A stretch of DNA of 64,000 nucleotides from the NCBI RefSeq assembly GCF_904848625.1, contig NZ_CAJHCP010000003.1, forward strand, positions 610,373-674,372, given 5' to 3'. Numbering within the stretch: the first letter of the stretch is position 1; every line of letters starts with the position of its first letter. A program made the position numbers and the translations under genes. Origin of the DNA: Paraburkholderia metrosideri (GTDB taxonomy: Bacteria > Pseudomonadota > Gammaproteobacteria > Burkholderiales > Burkholderiaceae). The notes under the pieces were generated by a model that searched no databases, had not been told where the DNA came from, and was given only the letters and a program-made list of their open reading frames with translations. This document shows positions 8,725 to 18,048 of the stretch, piece by piece.

Positions 8725-9530
8725 AGAAACCCCTCCACGTGGTTGCGTAGCGTCACTCGTCGAGAAAACGCCTGCCGTGGCCTCAAGTCGGTGCCGAGAA
8801 CACTCACGCCGTCACAATCGACATAACGGGAACGCTGCCCTTGTGGCGCGCCACGAACGAGCACACAAAGGTCCACAGCGACGATCTTTGCCCATTGATC
8901 GGTCGCTATCGCAGAGGCGTCGACTGCGTTTAAACCGTCGGCCAACCAGTACCTGAGCCGTACGCGCTCGACGCCTTCTACCAGCGGTTGTGCAGAACCT
9001 ACCTTGCCACTGCCTTCGCAATAAAGCTCTGGCTCTCCGGTCGACGTGCTGACACTCGCAAAGTAACGGTTGACTACCAGTGCCCCCTGGTCACCGAAAG
9101 CGCCACTGTTGCCTGTCACGGCTTGTCCGAGGCAATCGGTTGTGCTGCCAGTTGCGGACGGCCACGTGGACACGCTATCTCCCACGTAACGAACCGCAAC
9201 GCCGTCCGAACGGCTAGCCAATGCCGCGCAGGCAAGACTGTCATCAGCTCCTGTCGGGCGACCACCCGAGCATCCTGACAATGGCGGAGGACCGACATAG
9301 CGCACGACATATGCAGGAACGAAGCCGGCCATTTGTAATTGCTGGCCAATCAGCGTCAAGGCGATCCAACCGGCTTCGCGGATTCGCATAGCGCTGTCTG
9401 CACGCTCGAACGCCATTCGCTGCGTCGAATAAAGCGACGCGGCACCGGCCGTCACGATGAGTCCCAGCGACATTGCGATAAGCAACTCAACTAGCGTGTG
9501 ACCGCGATCGAGGAGTTTGTGCGGCATCAT
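8721..9530 (-). CDS. pilW: Type IV pilus minor pilin PilW
   Basis: A 269-residue PilW-family minor pilin. After MMPHKLLDRG comes the prepilin motif HTLVELLIAMSLGLIVTAG with the conserved Glu5, then a large soluble domain with several cysteines. The start ATG at 9530 overlaps the pilV stop (ATGA). The first ATG gives an N-terminus that fits prepilin leaders, whereas longer readings of this frame upstream are antisense noise over pilV. It acts with PilV, PilX and FimT in priming pilus assembly in the periplasm. Confidence 0.85.
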   Translation of the reverse strand: MMPHKLLDRGHTLVELLIAMSLGLIVTAGAASLYSTQRMAFERADSAMRIREAGWIALTLIGQQLQMAGFVPAYVVRYVGPPPLSGCSGGRPTGADDSLACAALASRSDGVAVRYVGDSVSTWPSATGSTTDCLGQAVTGNSGAFGDQGALVVNRYFASVSTSTGEPELYCEGSGKVGSAQPLVEGVERVRLRYWLADGLNAVDASAIATDQWAKIVAVDLCVLVRGAPQGQRSRYVDCDGVSVLGTDLRPRQAFSRRVTLRNHVEGFL

Positions 9531-9973
9531 TTTGTGAATGCCAACGCAACGCATGAGGTACCGGTGGGGACATCTGCGCCACCGCAAGACTCTGGCTTGT
9601 CGATTACTTCGCCATTGGCCGGCAGGTCCCTGACAGACGTCCACGTCACTCGCGCGACAGCGACGCCTGCACCCTCCTCTATAGACGCCACCCCATGCGG
9701 CAAAACGGAGGTTGCACGCGTATTCCATTGCGTCGCTGCGGTATCGGCTGATGCGGGAGTGCGCATTGCCTCCGCGACGGAATCGGCGATCCACGCGGCC
9801 TGTTCGCGCATTGCCATCGCGCGGGCTTCTCGCGCGGTCCACAATTGACCGGCGATCACTCCAAGCGCAGTGACCGCCATTAACGCGACACCCAGCATGA
9901 CCTCGATCAGCGAGCTACCAACGGACGTTGATCTGCAACTACGTAACTGGGCGTTCAGTGAATATCGGCTCAT
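9527..9973 (-). CDS. pilV: Type IV pilus minor pilin PilV
   Basis: A 148-residue PilV-family protein. The leader MSRYSLNAQL...VGS is followed by SLIEVMLGVALMAVTALGVI, the N-terminal helix with the conserved Glu. The position usually Phe after the cleavage Gly is Ser, as is common in PilV. The ATG at 9973 overlaps the stop of the fimT-like gene (ATGA at 9970-9973), and its own stop overlaps the pilW start, so the genes are translationally coupled. Confidence 0.85.
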   Translation of the reverse strand: MSRYSLNAQLRSCRSTSVGSSLIEVMLGVALMAVTALGVIAGQLWTAREARAMAMREQAAWIADSVAEAMRTPASADTAATQWNTRATSVLPHGVASIEEGAGVAVARVTWTSVRDLPANGEVIDKPESCGGADVPTGTSCVALAFTK

Positions 9974-10530
9974 GACGCCGCCCCACACGCACCTTCGGTA
10001 ATCCGCGCCCGGCCGCCCGCCGCGATACGAATGCAGCGTCGCCACTTGGTCCCTTGTGTCGCTTTGGATGGCACGACCGGCGCGATATCAAAACTACGAA
10101 ACGTACCGATCAATTGGCCGGCTGGCGGCGTAAACGTCAGATTCGTCTGCACTCCGGCAATGCTCACCGCTGCGAGCAGCGGTTGCGCCCGCAGTAGCGA
10201 AAGCGTTCCCGCACGGTCAGCGAAGACGGCCCAACCGCACGACCAGTCTGTGACGCCATTGGCACACGGCTGACCCGCGGCCATGCAACGCCGCGTCGCA
10301 TCGATCCGGCAAACGACGATGCGTGCGCCGCGACGCAGTGCCTCGCTGCGCGCGTAGGCAAGGGTCGAGGCAAATGCCCTCGCGCGCGCATCGACCTGAT
10401 CGCGCACACGCCACGCCACGAACGAAGGCGTCGCCAACACCGCGATCACCGCAAGCAAAGCGACCACGGCCAACGTTTCGACAAGCGTGAAGCCACCATC
10501 AGAGGGTGGTGAAGAGGCGGCGCATTTCAT
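9970..10530 (-). CDS. fimT: GspH/FimT-family pseudopilin
   Basis: A 186-residue pseudopilin with leader MKCAASSPPSDG, cleavage after the second Gly of DGG, and methylation segment FTLVETLAVVALLAVIAVLA. The downstream domain contains the GspH/FimT pattern ARSEALRRGARIVVCR and two Cys pairs near the middle and C-terminus. I chose ATG 10530, which has AGGG six bases upstream; an ATG two codons earlier directly follows that AGGG. It is the first gene of the minor-pilin operon, about 210 bases after nrdR. Confidence 0.82.
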   Translation of the reverse strand: MKCAASSPPSDGGFTLVETLAVVALLAVIAVLATPSFVAWRVRDQVDARARAFASTLAYARSEALRRGARIVVCRIDATRRCMAAGQPCANGVTDWSCGWAVFADRAGTLSLLRAQPLLAAVSIAGVQTNLTFTPPAGQLIGTFRSFDIAPVVPSKATQGTKWRRCIRIAAGGRARITEGACGAAS

Positions 10531-10740
10531 CTGCATCCCTGATCGTTTCGAAGAATGCAGCCAATCTAGCAATTTGCGAAAGGCTCAACCATTGGCCGAA
10601 CGGCCAGGTGGCATTAAGGCGCTATGCCGCGCAAAAATTCACGCGACGGAGCATTACGGGAGCGGGACATGCAGATGCAAATGCGCGAAACAACGCAGAG
10701 AACTAAGGGCGCTCGCCAGCGACGGGAGTCGCGGCAACCA

Positions 10741-11223
10741 TCAGCGCTTGCGAGCAGGCTTGGGAGGAGAAGAGGCGCGGCGAAATTCTTCGATTACGTC
10801 TTCAAATTCGGAGACGTCTTCAAAGCGCCGGTAAACGGACGCAAAACGCACGTAGGCAATGGTGTCGAGCGCGCGCAGCTCGTTCATCACGAGTTCACCG
10901 AGGCGCTCACTGCGCACCTCACGCTCACCGCTACCGAGCAATTGATACTCGATGCGGGCAACTGCCGCGTCGATCGCGTCTGCCGCAACGGGGCGCTTGC
11001 GCAGCGCCAATTGCATGCTCGCGACGATCTTGCGGCGGTCGAATTCCGTGCGACTGCCGTCCTTCTTGACGACCGAAGGCAACGCCAGCTCGACCCGCTC
11101 ATACGTCGTGAAACGTTTGTCGCAGGCCGGGCAGCGGCGCCGCCGGCGAATCGTCGCACCGTCTTCGGATACGCGCGAGTCGACAACCTGCGTATCGGCG
11201 TGACGGCAGAAGGGACAATGCAT
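10741..11223 (-). CDS. nrdR: Transcriptional repressor NrdR
   Basis: A 160-residue regulator of ribonucleotide reductase genes. The N-terminal zinc ribbon has Cys3, Cys6, Cys31 and Cys34 (CPFC and CPAC), with an Arg-rich DNA-binding loop between. An ATP-cone follows (about 49-139, starting [16 protein letters not shown]), which senses ATP/dATP. Length and order match the family exactly. It lies six bases after glyA on the same strand, so the two are cotranscribed, a common arrangement in betaproteobacteria. Confidence 0.96.
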   Translation of the reverse strand: MHCPFCRHADTQVVDSRVSEDGATIRRRRRCPACDKRFTTYERVELALPSVVKKDGSRTEFDRRKIVASMQLALRKRPVAADAIDAAVARIEYQLLGSGEREVRSERLGELVMNELRALDTIAYVRFASVYRRFEDVSEFEDVIEEFRRASSPPKPARKR

Positions 11224-11229
11224 GACGGC

Positions 11230-12477
11230 TTACTTGTAAACCGGGAAACGCTGGGTCAGCTCGGCAACCTGAGCACGCACACGGTCGATCGTGGCGGTGT
11301 CTTCCGGGTTGTCCAGAACGTCGGCAATCAGGTTACCGACCTGCTCGGCTTCCTTCACGCCAAAACCGCGCGTGGTCATGGCCGGCGAGCCGAGACGCAC
11401 GCCGCTCGTCACGAACGGCTTTTCCGGATCGTTCGGAATCGCGTTCTTGTTGACGGTGATGTGCGCTGCGCCGAGGGCCGCTTCCGCGACCTTACCGGTG
11501 ATCTTCTTCGCGCGCAGATCGACCAGCATCACGTGGCTTTCAGTACGGCCAGACACGATACGCAGACCGCGCTTGACCAGCGTTTCAGCCAGCACGCGCG
11601 CGTTTTCGACGACCTGTTGCTGATATTCCTTGAATTCCGGCGACAGCGCTTCCTTGAACGCAACGGCCTTACCGGCGATCACGTGCATCAGCGGGCCACC
11701 TTGAATACCCGGGAAAATTGCAGAGTTGATCTGCTTTTCGAACTCGGCCTTCATCAGGATCACACCACCGCGCGGGCCGCGCAGGCTCTTGTGCGTGGTG
11801 GTGGTGACGAAATCGGCGAACGGCACCGGGTTGGGATAGACGCCCGCGGCGATCAGGCCAGCGTAGTGCGCCATGTCGACCATGAAATACGCACCAACCG
11901 ACTTGGCGATTTTCGACAGACGTTCGAAGTCGATGCGCAGCGCGAAGGCGGACGCGCCCGCCACGATCAGCTTCGGCTTGTGTTCCTGGGCCAGCTTCTC
12001 AGCGGCTTCGTAGTCGATGTCTTCGGCTTCGTTCAGGCCGTAGCTGACCACGTTGAACCACTTGCCCGACATGTTGACCGGCGAACCGTGGGTCAGGTGA
12101 CCGCCGTGCGCGAGGCTCATGCCCATGATCGTGTCGCCCGGCTTGAGCATTGCGAAGAACACGCCCTGGTTAGCCTGCGAACCCGAATTCGGTTGCACGT
12201 TGGCAGCTTCGGCGCCGAACAGTTGCTTCACGCGGTCGATCGCCAGCTGCTCGGCGACGTCGACGTATTCGCAGCCGCCGTAATAGCGCTTGCCCGGATA
12301 CCCTTCGGCGTACTTGTTGGTGAGTTGCGAGCCTTGCGCAGCCATCACAGCCGGGCTCGTGTAGTTTTCCGACGCGATCAGTTCGATGTGCTCTTCCTGA
12401 CGGCGGTTTTCCTGCTCGATGACCTTCCAGAGTTCAGGATCGACGTTGGCGATGGTGCTTTGGGCTCTGTCAAACAT
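11230..12477 (-). CDS. glyA: Serine hydroxymethyltransferase
   Basis: A 415-residue PLP enzyme that interconverts serine and glycine and charges tetrahydrofolate with one-carbon units. The PLP lysine is Lys230 in [14 protein letters not shown]; other signatures are the N-terminal [14 protein letters not shown] and the [12 protein letters not shown] loop. Length equals that of typical bacterial GlyA. It is first in a leftward unit with nrdR six bases downstream. No glycine riboswitch was recognised upstream. Confidence 0.97.
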   Translation of the reverse strand: MFDRAQSTIANVDPELWKVIEQENRRQEEHIELIASENYTSPAVMAAQGSQLTNKYAEGYPGKRYYGGCEYVDVAEQLAIDRVKQLFGAEAANVQPNSGSQANQGVFFAMLKPGDTIMGMSLAHGGHLTHGSPVNMSGKWFNVVSYGLNEAEDIDYEAAEKLAQEHKPKLIVAGASAFALRIDFERLSKIAKSVGAYFMVDMAHYAGLIAAGVYPNPVPFADFVTTTTHKSLRGPRGGVILMKAEFEKQINSAIFPGIQGGPLMHVIAGKAVAFKEALSPEFKEYQQQVVENARVLAETLVKRGLRIVSGRTESHVMLVDLRAKKITGKVAEAALGAAHITVNKNAIPNDPEKPFVTSGVRLGSPAMTTRGFGVKEAEQVGNLIADVLDNPEDTATIDRVRAQVAELTQRFPVYK

Positions 12478-12990
12478 ACGGATTCCGTTGAGTGTGTTCA
12501 GGTTGACCGGATCGTGCGCCGAATTTTGCGTAGAGGGTACGCAGCGCTGCTGGCGGCTGGGCCAGCCCTGACGTGGCGATTGGAGATTCGCCGCACACGC
12601 GAGGCAGGACAGCCACCGTCAGCGCAAATAAATGCGCGCGGATCACGGCTGCCCAGGCGAACGGCAAAACGGCACCCCGCGCTTCACGGTGGGTTGTTCC
12701 ACCTTGAATCCGATTGGTTTAATCGGTTCTATCGCCAGTCACGCAGGGTCGAGCGCGTTAGTTTATTGGAAGAGGATCGAATAGGCAACCGGCGGGCGGG
12801 CGCCCCAGCAAGCAGTGGCGAGACACCCTGTTGCACTGTGCGACGCGGCGCGCAAACATCGGACGAAAATGGGCCGCGATCCCGCTGCACGCCCCTGCCA
12901 GAGCCGCTCGCACGGCTGGCTCATCCTTGCCGCAGCGCCGCATTGCAAGTAGGCTTGGGGCCTTTGTCTCTCACCGACCAGGAAACTGCA
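12478..12990. other. Divergent intergenic region glyA/SDR
   Basis: These 513 bases between divergent genes must carry the glyA promoter. I see no credible gene. A small inverted repeat CCGATT-GGTTT-AATCGG lies at 12710-12726, about 235 bases upstream of glyA, and could be an operator. A TTTATTGG-type AT patch is nearby at 12760. No riboswitch fold was recognised. Confidence 0.35.
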
Positions 12991-13737
12991 ATGATCGTAT
13001 TCGTCACCGGAGCGTCCGCGGGATTCGGCGCCGCCATCGCTCGCGCCTTCGTCAAGGGCGGCCATCGCGTCGTCGCCACCGCTCGCCGCAAAGACCGCCT
13101 GCAAGCCCTCGCCGACGAACTCGGCGACGCGCTTCTGCCCTATGAACTCGACGTGCGTGACCGCGCCGCCGTCGAAGCCGTCCCGGCTGCATTGCCAGCC
13201 GATTTCGCTGCAATCGACGTCCTCGTCAACAACGCAGGTCTCGCTCTTGGCGTCGAACCGGCGCAAAAGGCAAGTCTCGACGAATGGAACACCATGATCG
13301 AGACCAACTGCACGGGCCTCGTGCAGGTCACGCATGCGCTGCTGCCAGGCATGGTGGAGCGCAATCGCGGGCACGTTTTCAATCTGGGTTCGGTGGCAGG
13401 CCGCTGGCCGTATGCGGGCGGCAACGTTTATGGCGCCACCAAGGCCTTTGTACGCCAGTTCAGCCTGAACCTGCGTGCCGATCTGGCCGGCACCGCACTG
13501 CGCGTCACCGACATCGAGCCGGGCTTGTGCGGCGGCACCGAATTCTCGAACGTGCGCTATCGCGGCGACGACGAAAAGGCCGGCAAGGTCTACGAAAACG
13601 TCCAGCCGCTGACGGCGGAAGATATCGCCGACTCCATTTACTGGATCGCGACCCGCCCGGCTCACGTGAATATCAACACGATCGAACTGATGCCGGTAGC
13701 TCAATCGTTCGCCGGATTGGCCATTAATCGCGGCTGA
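12991..13737 (+). CDS. SDR-family NADP-dependent oxidoreductase (YdfG-like)
   Basis: A 248-residue short-chain dehydrogenase similar to E. coli YdfG, which oxidises 3-hydroxy acids, L-allo-threonine and serine and reduces malonic semialdehyde. The Rossmann motif is TGASAGFG (residues 6-13), with Arg32-Arg33 favouring NADP, NNAG at 80-83, and catalytic Ser134, Tyr147 and Lys151. I chose the ATG at 12991, ahead of the glycine-rich motif with the usual five-residue lead. It lies 67 bases upstream of ybgC. Exact substrate is inferred from similarity. Confidence 0.88.
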   Translation: MIVFVTGASAGFGAAIARAFVKGGHRVVATARRKDRLQALADELGDALLPYELDVRDRAAVEAVPAALPADFAAIDVLVNNAGLALGVEPAQKASLDEWNTMIETNCTGLVQVTHALLPGMVERNRGHVFNLGSVAGRWPYAGGNVYGATKAFVRQFSLNLRADLAGTALRVTDIEPGLCGGTEFSNVRYRGDDEKAGKVYENVQPLTAEDIADSIYWIATRPAHVNINTIELMPVAQSFAGLAINRG

Positions 13738-13791
13738 AGCCCGCCAGACGGGGCGCACACTTTGAAACAGACCCGCGGGTGTGCGTTCCGG

Positions 13792-13797
13792 TAAAAT
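13792..13797 (+). promoter_or_regulatory. Putative -10 element, ybgC (leaderless type)
   Basis: TAAAAT ends seven bases before the ybgC ATG with no purine-rich ribosome-binding site between. If used, transcription would begin at or next to the start codon. No convincing -35 is spaced correctly. Confidence 0.4.
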
Positions 13798-13804
13798 GCG
13801 CCGC

Positions 13805-14272
13805 ATGAATATTTCGACCAGCCAGCCTGGCGCGGAAATCGGGTACACGTGGCCAATTCGCGTGTACTACGAAGATACCGACGCCGGTGGCATCGTGTTT
13901 TACGCTAATTACCTGAAATTTTTTGAACGGGCGCGCACCGAATGGCTGCGCGCGTGCGGCGTCGACCAGAACCGGCTGGCGGAAGAAACGGGCGCAATTT
14001 TCATCGTTCGCAGCACGGCCGTCGACTATCGAGCCCCGGCCAGACTTGACGACATCGTCAAAATTGTCAGCCAGATCGAGCGTCTTGGCAGAGCTTCGGT
14101 GGATTTCACGCAGGAAGCATGGCGGGACGGCACGCTGCTTGCTACAGGGACGATCCGGATCGGCTGTGTCGACCGCGTTGCGCTGCGCCCGGTCGCGATT
14201 CCTTCTCCGGTTCTCGCAGCTTTACGGCGTGGACCGGATGTCAGTGGCGGCGTGTCAACGAATAACGACTGA
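13805..14272 (+). CDS. ybgC: Tol-Pal-associated acyl-CoA thioesterase YbgC
   Basis: A 155-residue hot-dog-fold thioesterase (4-hydroxybenzoyl-CoA thioesterase family). The active-site loop YYEDTDAGGIVFYANYLKF (residues about 22-40) contains the catalytic Asp. It is the first gene of the Tol-Pal cluster, where it is thought to act on acyl-CoA or acyl-ACP in phospholipid metabolism at the inner membrane. An alternative ATG three codons upstream is in frame. The downstream gap to tolQ is 155 bases. Confidence 0.93.
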   Translation: MNISTSQPGAEIGYTWPIRVYYEDTDAGGIVFYANYLKFFERARTEWLRACGVDQNRLAEETGAIFIVRSTAVDYRAPARLDDIVKIVSQIERLGRASVDFTQEAWRDGTLLATGTIRIGCVDRVALRPVAIPSPVLAALRRGPDVSGGVSTNND

Positions 14273-14427
14273 ACCCCGTTGTTACGGGGCCAGTGAACTC
14301 GCATCGATCAAGCAACACCAAGCATGGTTCGGCTTGCAATATCGCTGATGCTTCCGTTCTGCTCACGGCAAGCTTCGAACGACCTTGCAGCCGGACGCCC
14401 CCTTCCGGGACGTTAAAACGAACCTTT

Positions 14428-15105
14428 ATGAACACTACACAAGATCTGTCGATCGTTTCTTTAGTACTCAATGCGAGCCTGCTCGCGCAGGCCGTCATGG
14501 CCCTGCTGCTGTTGCTGTCACTGCTCTCGTGGACATTCATCTTCCGCAAGTGGTTTGCGATCCGCCGGGCGCGGGCGCAAACTGAACGCTTCGAACGCGA
14601 TTTCTGGTCGGGTGGCGACCTGCAGGCGCTTTACCAAAGCGCAGCGAACAACCGCCATACCATCGGCGCGCTGGAACGTATTTTCGAGTCCGGCATGCGC
14701 GAATTCCTGAAAGGCAAAGAGAAGCGTCTGAACGACTCTGGTGCGATTCTCGACGGCGCCCGGCGTGCTATGCGTGCGGCCTTCCAGCGTGAAATGGACG
14801 TACTCGAAGCCAATCTCGCATTTCTCGCGTCGGTCGGTTCGGTCAGCCCATACATCGGTCTGTTCGGCACGGTGTGGGGGATCATGAATGCATTCCGCGG
14901 CCTCGCCAATGTGCAGCAGGCTACGCTTGCAAACGTTGCGCCGGGTATTGCCGAAGCGCTGACGGCCACGGCAATCGGCCTGTTCGCGGCGATTCCGGCT
15001 GTCGTGGCTTACAACCGCTACGCGCACGACATCGACCGTCTGGCGATCCGCTTCGAGACCTTCATCGAAGAATTCTCGAATATCCTGCAGCGCCAGGCAC
15101 AGTAA
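14428..15105 (+). CDS. tolQ: Tol-Pal system proton channel subunit TolQ
   Basis: A 225-residue inner-membrane protein of the MotA/TolQ/ExbB family. Three membrane segments are visible: about residues 15-38, 130-155 (starting VGSVSPYIGLFGTVWGIM) and 165-190 (IAEALTATAIGLFAAIPAVV). With TolR it forms the proton-driven motor that energises TolA for outer-membrane constriction at division. The ATG at 14428 is chosen because upstream codons in this frame lack family similarity. tolR follows after ten bases with a good ribosome-binding site (AAGGAG). Confidence 0.96.
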   Translation: MNTTQDLSIVSLVLNASLLAQAVMALLLLLSLLSWTFIFRKWFAIRRARAQTERFERDFWSGGDLQALYQSAANNRHTIGALERIFESGMREFLKGKEKRLNDSGAILDGARRAMRAAFQREMDVLEANLAFLASVGSVSPYIGLFGTVWGIMNAFRGLANVQQATLANVAPGIAEALTATAIGLFAAIPAVVAYNRYAHDIDRLAIRFETFIEEFSNILQRQAQ

Positions 15106-15115
15106 GGAGTCCACG

Positions 15116-15562
15116 ATGGCAGGCTCTCGTTCCTCCAGCATGCGCGGCTCGCGTCAGCGCCGCGCGATGGCCGACATCAACGTCGTGCCGTACATCGACG
15201 TGATGCTCGTGCTGCTCGTGATCTTCATGGTGACCGCGCCGCTGGTCGCCCCGTCGATCGTCAATCTGCCGACCGTCGGTGGCGCCGCGCCGCAGCAACA
15301 AACGCCGCCCGTCATCGTGAACATTCGCGCAGACGGCAACATGAGCGTCAAATATAAGGACGACTCCGGTGCGCAGCAGCAGGAAGACATGACGAAGGCC
15401 GATCTGAAGGGCTTCATTTCGGACCGCGCGGCGTCGCATCCTGATCAGCCCGTCGTGATTGCCGCCGACAAGACCGTCAAGTACGAAGTCGTGATGAACG
15501 TGATGTCCGAGCTGAAAGCCGAAGGCGTCAAGCGTGTTGGATTGCTCGTCAAATCGCAATGA
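15116..15562 (+). CDS. tolR: Tol-Pal system protein TolR
   Basis: A 148-residue ExbD/TolR protein. After a basic cytoplasmic N-terminus comes the single transmembrane helix with the proton-relay Asp in NVVPYIDVMLVLLVIFMV, and then a periplasmic domain that binds peptidoglycan. Its stop overlaps the tolA start (ATGA at 15559-15562), so translation is coupled. It works with TolQ as the ion-conducting stator. Confidence 0.96.
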   Translation: MAGSRSSSMRGSRQRRAMADINVVPYIDVMLVLLVIFMVTAPLVAPSIVNLPTVGGAAPQQQTPPVIVNIRADGNMSVKYKDDSGAQQQEDMTKADLKGFISDRAASHPDQPVVIAADKTVKYEVVMNVMSELKAEGVKRVGLLVKSQ

Positions 15563-16581
15563 TCCGCAAGAATTCCGAATACCCGCTCCAGCCGCCGCGT
15601 GAACGCGGCACCGGGCGAGCCTTTGCGTTCGCCCTGGTGATGCACGCGCTGCTCGGGTTCTTCCTGTACCACGGCATTCAGTGGCAAAACAGCACGCCCG
15701 CAGGCGCGGAAGCGGAGTTGTGGACCGAGGTGCCCGACACCGCCATCCCGCGTCCCGTTCCGCCGCCGCCCGCGCCGGTCGCGCCTGCTCCGCCGGTACG
15801 TGACGAACAGGCCGACATTGCGTTGCAGGAAAAGAAGCGCCAGCAACAGGAAGCGGCTCGTCAGGCGCAACTGGCTGAACAGCAACGTCAGCAGAAACTG
15901 CAGGCTCAGCAGGAAGCCGAGGCGAAACGTCAGCAGCAACTGGCCGCCGATCAGGCCGCGCAGCTCGCGGCGCAAAAAGCCACGGCAGCGAAACTGAAGC
16001 AGCAGCAACAGCAACAACAGCAGCAGGCCGAGAAGCTCAAACAGCAGCAGCTGGCCGAGCAACAAAAGCAGCAACAGCTTAAAGAACAGCAGCAGGAACA
16101 GCAGCAAAAGCAGGCCGACGCTGAAGCGCAGAAAAAGGCCGACGCGCAAAAAGCGGCGAAAGCCAAAGCTCAGGCCGATGCTGCGGCGCAAGCGAAAAAG
16201 CTGGATACCGAACGCCGGGCGCGTCTGGCACAGATGATGGGTGGCGCGGGCGACAGTTCGAGCGGCAACGGGCTGGCAAAGAGCGGCACGGGCAGCGGTT
16301 CGGGCGGCACGGCGACGTCGCCGGGTTACGCGGACAAGGTGCGTCGCGCGGTTCGCCCGAACATCTCGTGGGGCGGCGAAACGGCAGGTCTTGAGACTGT
16401 CATCTCCGTGCGCTGCTCGCCAACGGGCACGTTGCTGGACGCAAGCATCTCGCGCAGCAGCGGCAACGCAGCATGGGACGACGCCGCATTGCGGGCCGTC
16501 CACCGGACCGATCCGATGCCTCAGGATATCAACGGCAAGACGCCGACCAGTTTCCTGATCACGTTGCGTCCGGCAGGTTGA
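15559..16581 (+). CDS. tolA: Cell envelope protein TolA
   Basis: A 340-residue periplasm-spanning protein linking TolQR to Pal/TolB. It has a transmembrane helix at about residues 19-38, a proline-rich stretch near 58-82, a long helical domain II (about 90-225) that is unusually glutamine-rich with Q-runs encoded by CAG/CAA repeats near 16000-16030, a Gly/Ser linker (about 228-255), and a TonB/TolA C-terminal domain with a KVRRAVRPNISW-like start. Starts at the tolR stop. The poly-Gln coiled coil differs from the Ala/Lys-rich E. coli domain. Confidence 0.93.
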   Translation: MIRKNSEYPLQPPRERGTGRAFAFALVMHALLGFFLYHGIQWQNSTPAGAEAELWTEVPDTAIPRPVPPPPAPVAPAPPVRDEQADIALQEKKRQQQEAARQAQLAEQQRQQKLQAQQEAEAKRQQQLAADQAAQLAAQKATAAKLKQQQQQQQQQAEKLKQQQLAEQQKQQQLKEQQQEQQQKQADAEAQKKADAQKAAKAKAQADAAAQAKKLDTERRARLAQMMGGAGDSSSGNGLAKSGTGSGSGGTATSPGYADKVRRAVRPNISWGGETAGLETVISVRCSPTGTLLDASISRSSGNAAWDDAALRAVHRTDPMPQDINGKTPTSFLITLRPAG

Positions 16582-16722
16582 TCGCAACAAGTTTGATAGT
16601 CGGTTGACAGTAGATACGGCGCCCCGCCCGGCGGGGTGCGCTCGGGAACGAATTAGTTCTTTTCGGGTCTCTCTGCTGTCATGAAGTGTTAGTAAAACCG
16701 TTTTTTGGGGAAACCATACAGC

Positions 16723-18015
16723 ATGAGTTTGATGACCAAGCTAGGCCTGCGGACACTTGTAGCGTCGTGCCTGATCGCCGTTGGCGGCGCAGCCAACGCA
16801 CAACTCAACGTACTCGTGACGGGCGTCGGGTCCACCCAGTTTCCCATTGCCACGGCGAATTTCGCCAATGAGGCAAATTCGCCGCAGCAGGTCAGCACGA
16901 TCGTGCGTCAGGATCTGCAGCGCAGCGGCAAATTCACGAACATCGACGCGGGCTCCACGCCGGTGTCCGAAACCGATTCCGTCGACCTCGGCAGCTGGAA
17001 GGCCAAGGGCGCCAATGCGTTCGTGTCGGGCAGCGTGAATCGCCTGCCGAACGGTCAATACGAAGTACGCTTCAAGCTGTACGACACCGTCAAGGGCGAA
17101 AGCCTCGGCGGCCTCGTGCTGGTGAGTCCGGAAAGCGGCTTGCGCATGAGCGCGCACAAGGTTGCGGACTATATCTACGCGAAGCTGATGGGCGGCCGCG
17201 GCGTGTTCGCCACGCGCCTGTCGTACGTGATCAAGACAGGTGGCCGCTACCAGTTGCAGATCTCCGACTCGGACGGCCAGGACGCGCACATCGCGCTGTC
17301 GAGTCCCGAGCCGATCATCTCGCCGGCATGGTCGCCGGACGGCACCAAGGTCGCTTACGTTTCGTTTGAAAAGAAGAAGCCGATCGTTTATATCCACGAT
17401 CTGCCTACAGGACGCCGCATCGTCGTATCGGACCAGAAGGGCAATAACAGTGCACCGGCGTGGTCGCCGGATGGACGCACGCTGGCCGTCGCGCTTTCGC
17501 GTACCGGCAACACGCAGATTTTCGCGGTGAATGCGGACGGCAGCGGCTTGCGCCGACTCACGCAAGGCAGCTCGATCGACACCGAGCCGACCTACTCACC
17601 CGACGGTCAGTCGATCTATTTCACCAGCGACCGTGGCGGCGCCCCGCAGATCTACAAGATGTCGGCCCAGGGTGAAAACGCCGGCTCTGCGCAACGCGTC
17701 ACGTTCACGGGCAGCTACAACACCAGCCCGCGCGTCAGCCCGGACGGCAAGCAGCTCGCTTATATCTCGCGCGTAGGCGGCGGGTTCAAACTTTACATCC
17801 AGGACCTGCAAGGCAATACAGCCACTGGCCTGACGGACACGACACATGACGAATCGCCGAGCTTCGCGGCGAACGGTCAGTACATTCTTTACGCCACACA
17901 GGTGAACGGCCGTGGCGTGTTGGCCGCAGTATCGACCGACGGTCGCACTCGGCAGGTCCTGTCCGTTCAGGGCGGCAGCGTGCGCGAGCCGTCCTGGGGC
18001 CCGTTTATGCAATAA
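16723..18015 (+). CDS. tolB: Tol-Pal system beta-propeller protein TolB
   Basis: A 430-residue periplasmic protein. It has a Sec signal peptide with cleavage after ANA (about residue 26), an N-terminal TolB domain (to about 160), then six PD40 beta-propeller repeats recognisable by recurring PAWSPDG/SPDG motifs. TolB binds Pal and the TolA C-terminus. ATG 16723 is preceded by GGGGAAA; a TTG six codons upstream is less likely. It is separated from tolA by 141 bases, possibly with its own promoter. Confidence 0.95.
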   Translation: MSLMTKLGLRTLVASCLIAVGGAANAQLNVLVTGVGSTQFPIATANFANEANSPQQVSTIVRQDLQRSGKFTNIDAGSTPVSETDSVDLGSWKAKGANAFVSGSVNRLPNGQYEVRFKLYDTVKGESLGGLVLVSPESGLRMSAHKVADYIYAKLMGGRGVFATRLSYVIKTGGRYQLQISDSDGQDAHIALSSPEPIISPAWSPDGTKVAYVSFEKKKPIVYIHDLPTGRRIVVSDQKGNNSAPAWSPDGRTLAVALSRTGNTQIFAVNADGSGLRRLTQGSSIDTEPTYSPDGQSIYFTSDRGGAPQIYKMSAQGENAGSAQRVTFTGSYNTSPRVSPDGKQLAYISRVGGGFKLYIQDLQGNTATGLTDTTHDESPSFAANGQYILYATQVNGRGVLAAVSTDGRTRQVLSVQGGSVREPSWGPFMQ

Positions 18016-18048
18016 CGTTGATGCAATAACACAAGGAGAGTAACCAAA

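Noticed and set aside
12710..12726. CCGATT/AATCGG inverted repeat as a glyA operator
   Set aside because: Only six base pairs and far (about 235 bases) from glyA; it could easily be chance.
12478..12990. Riboswitch upstream of glyA
   Set aside because: No conserved glycine, SAM or THF riboswitch core could be recognised by eye.
10624..13737. A 1037-codon plus-strand frame running into the SDR gene
   Set aside because: Most of it is antisense to nrdR and glyA, whose protein families are unmistakable. Only the part from 12991 is real.
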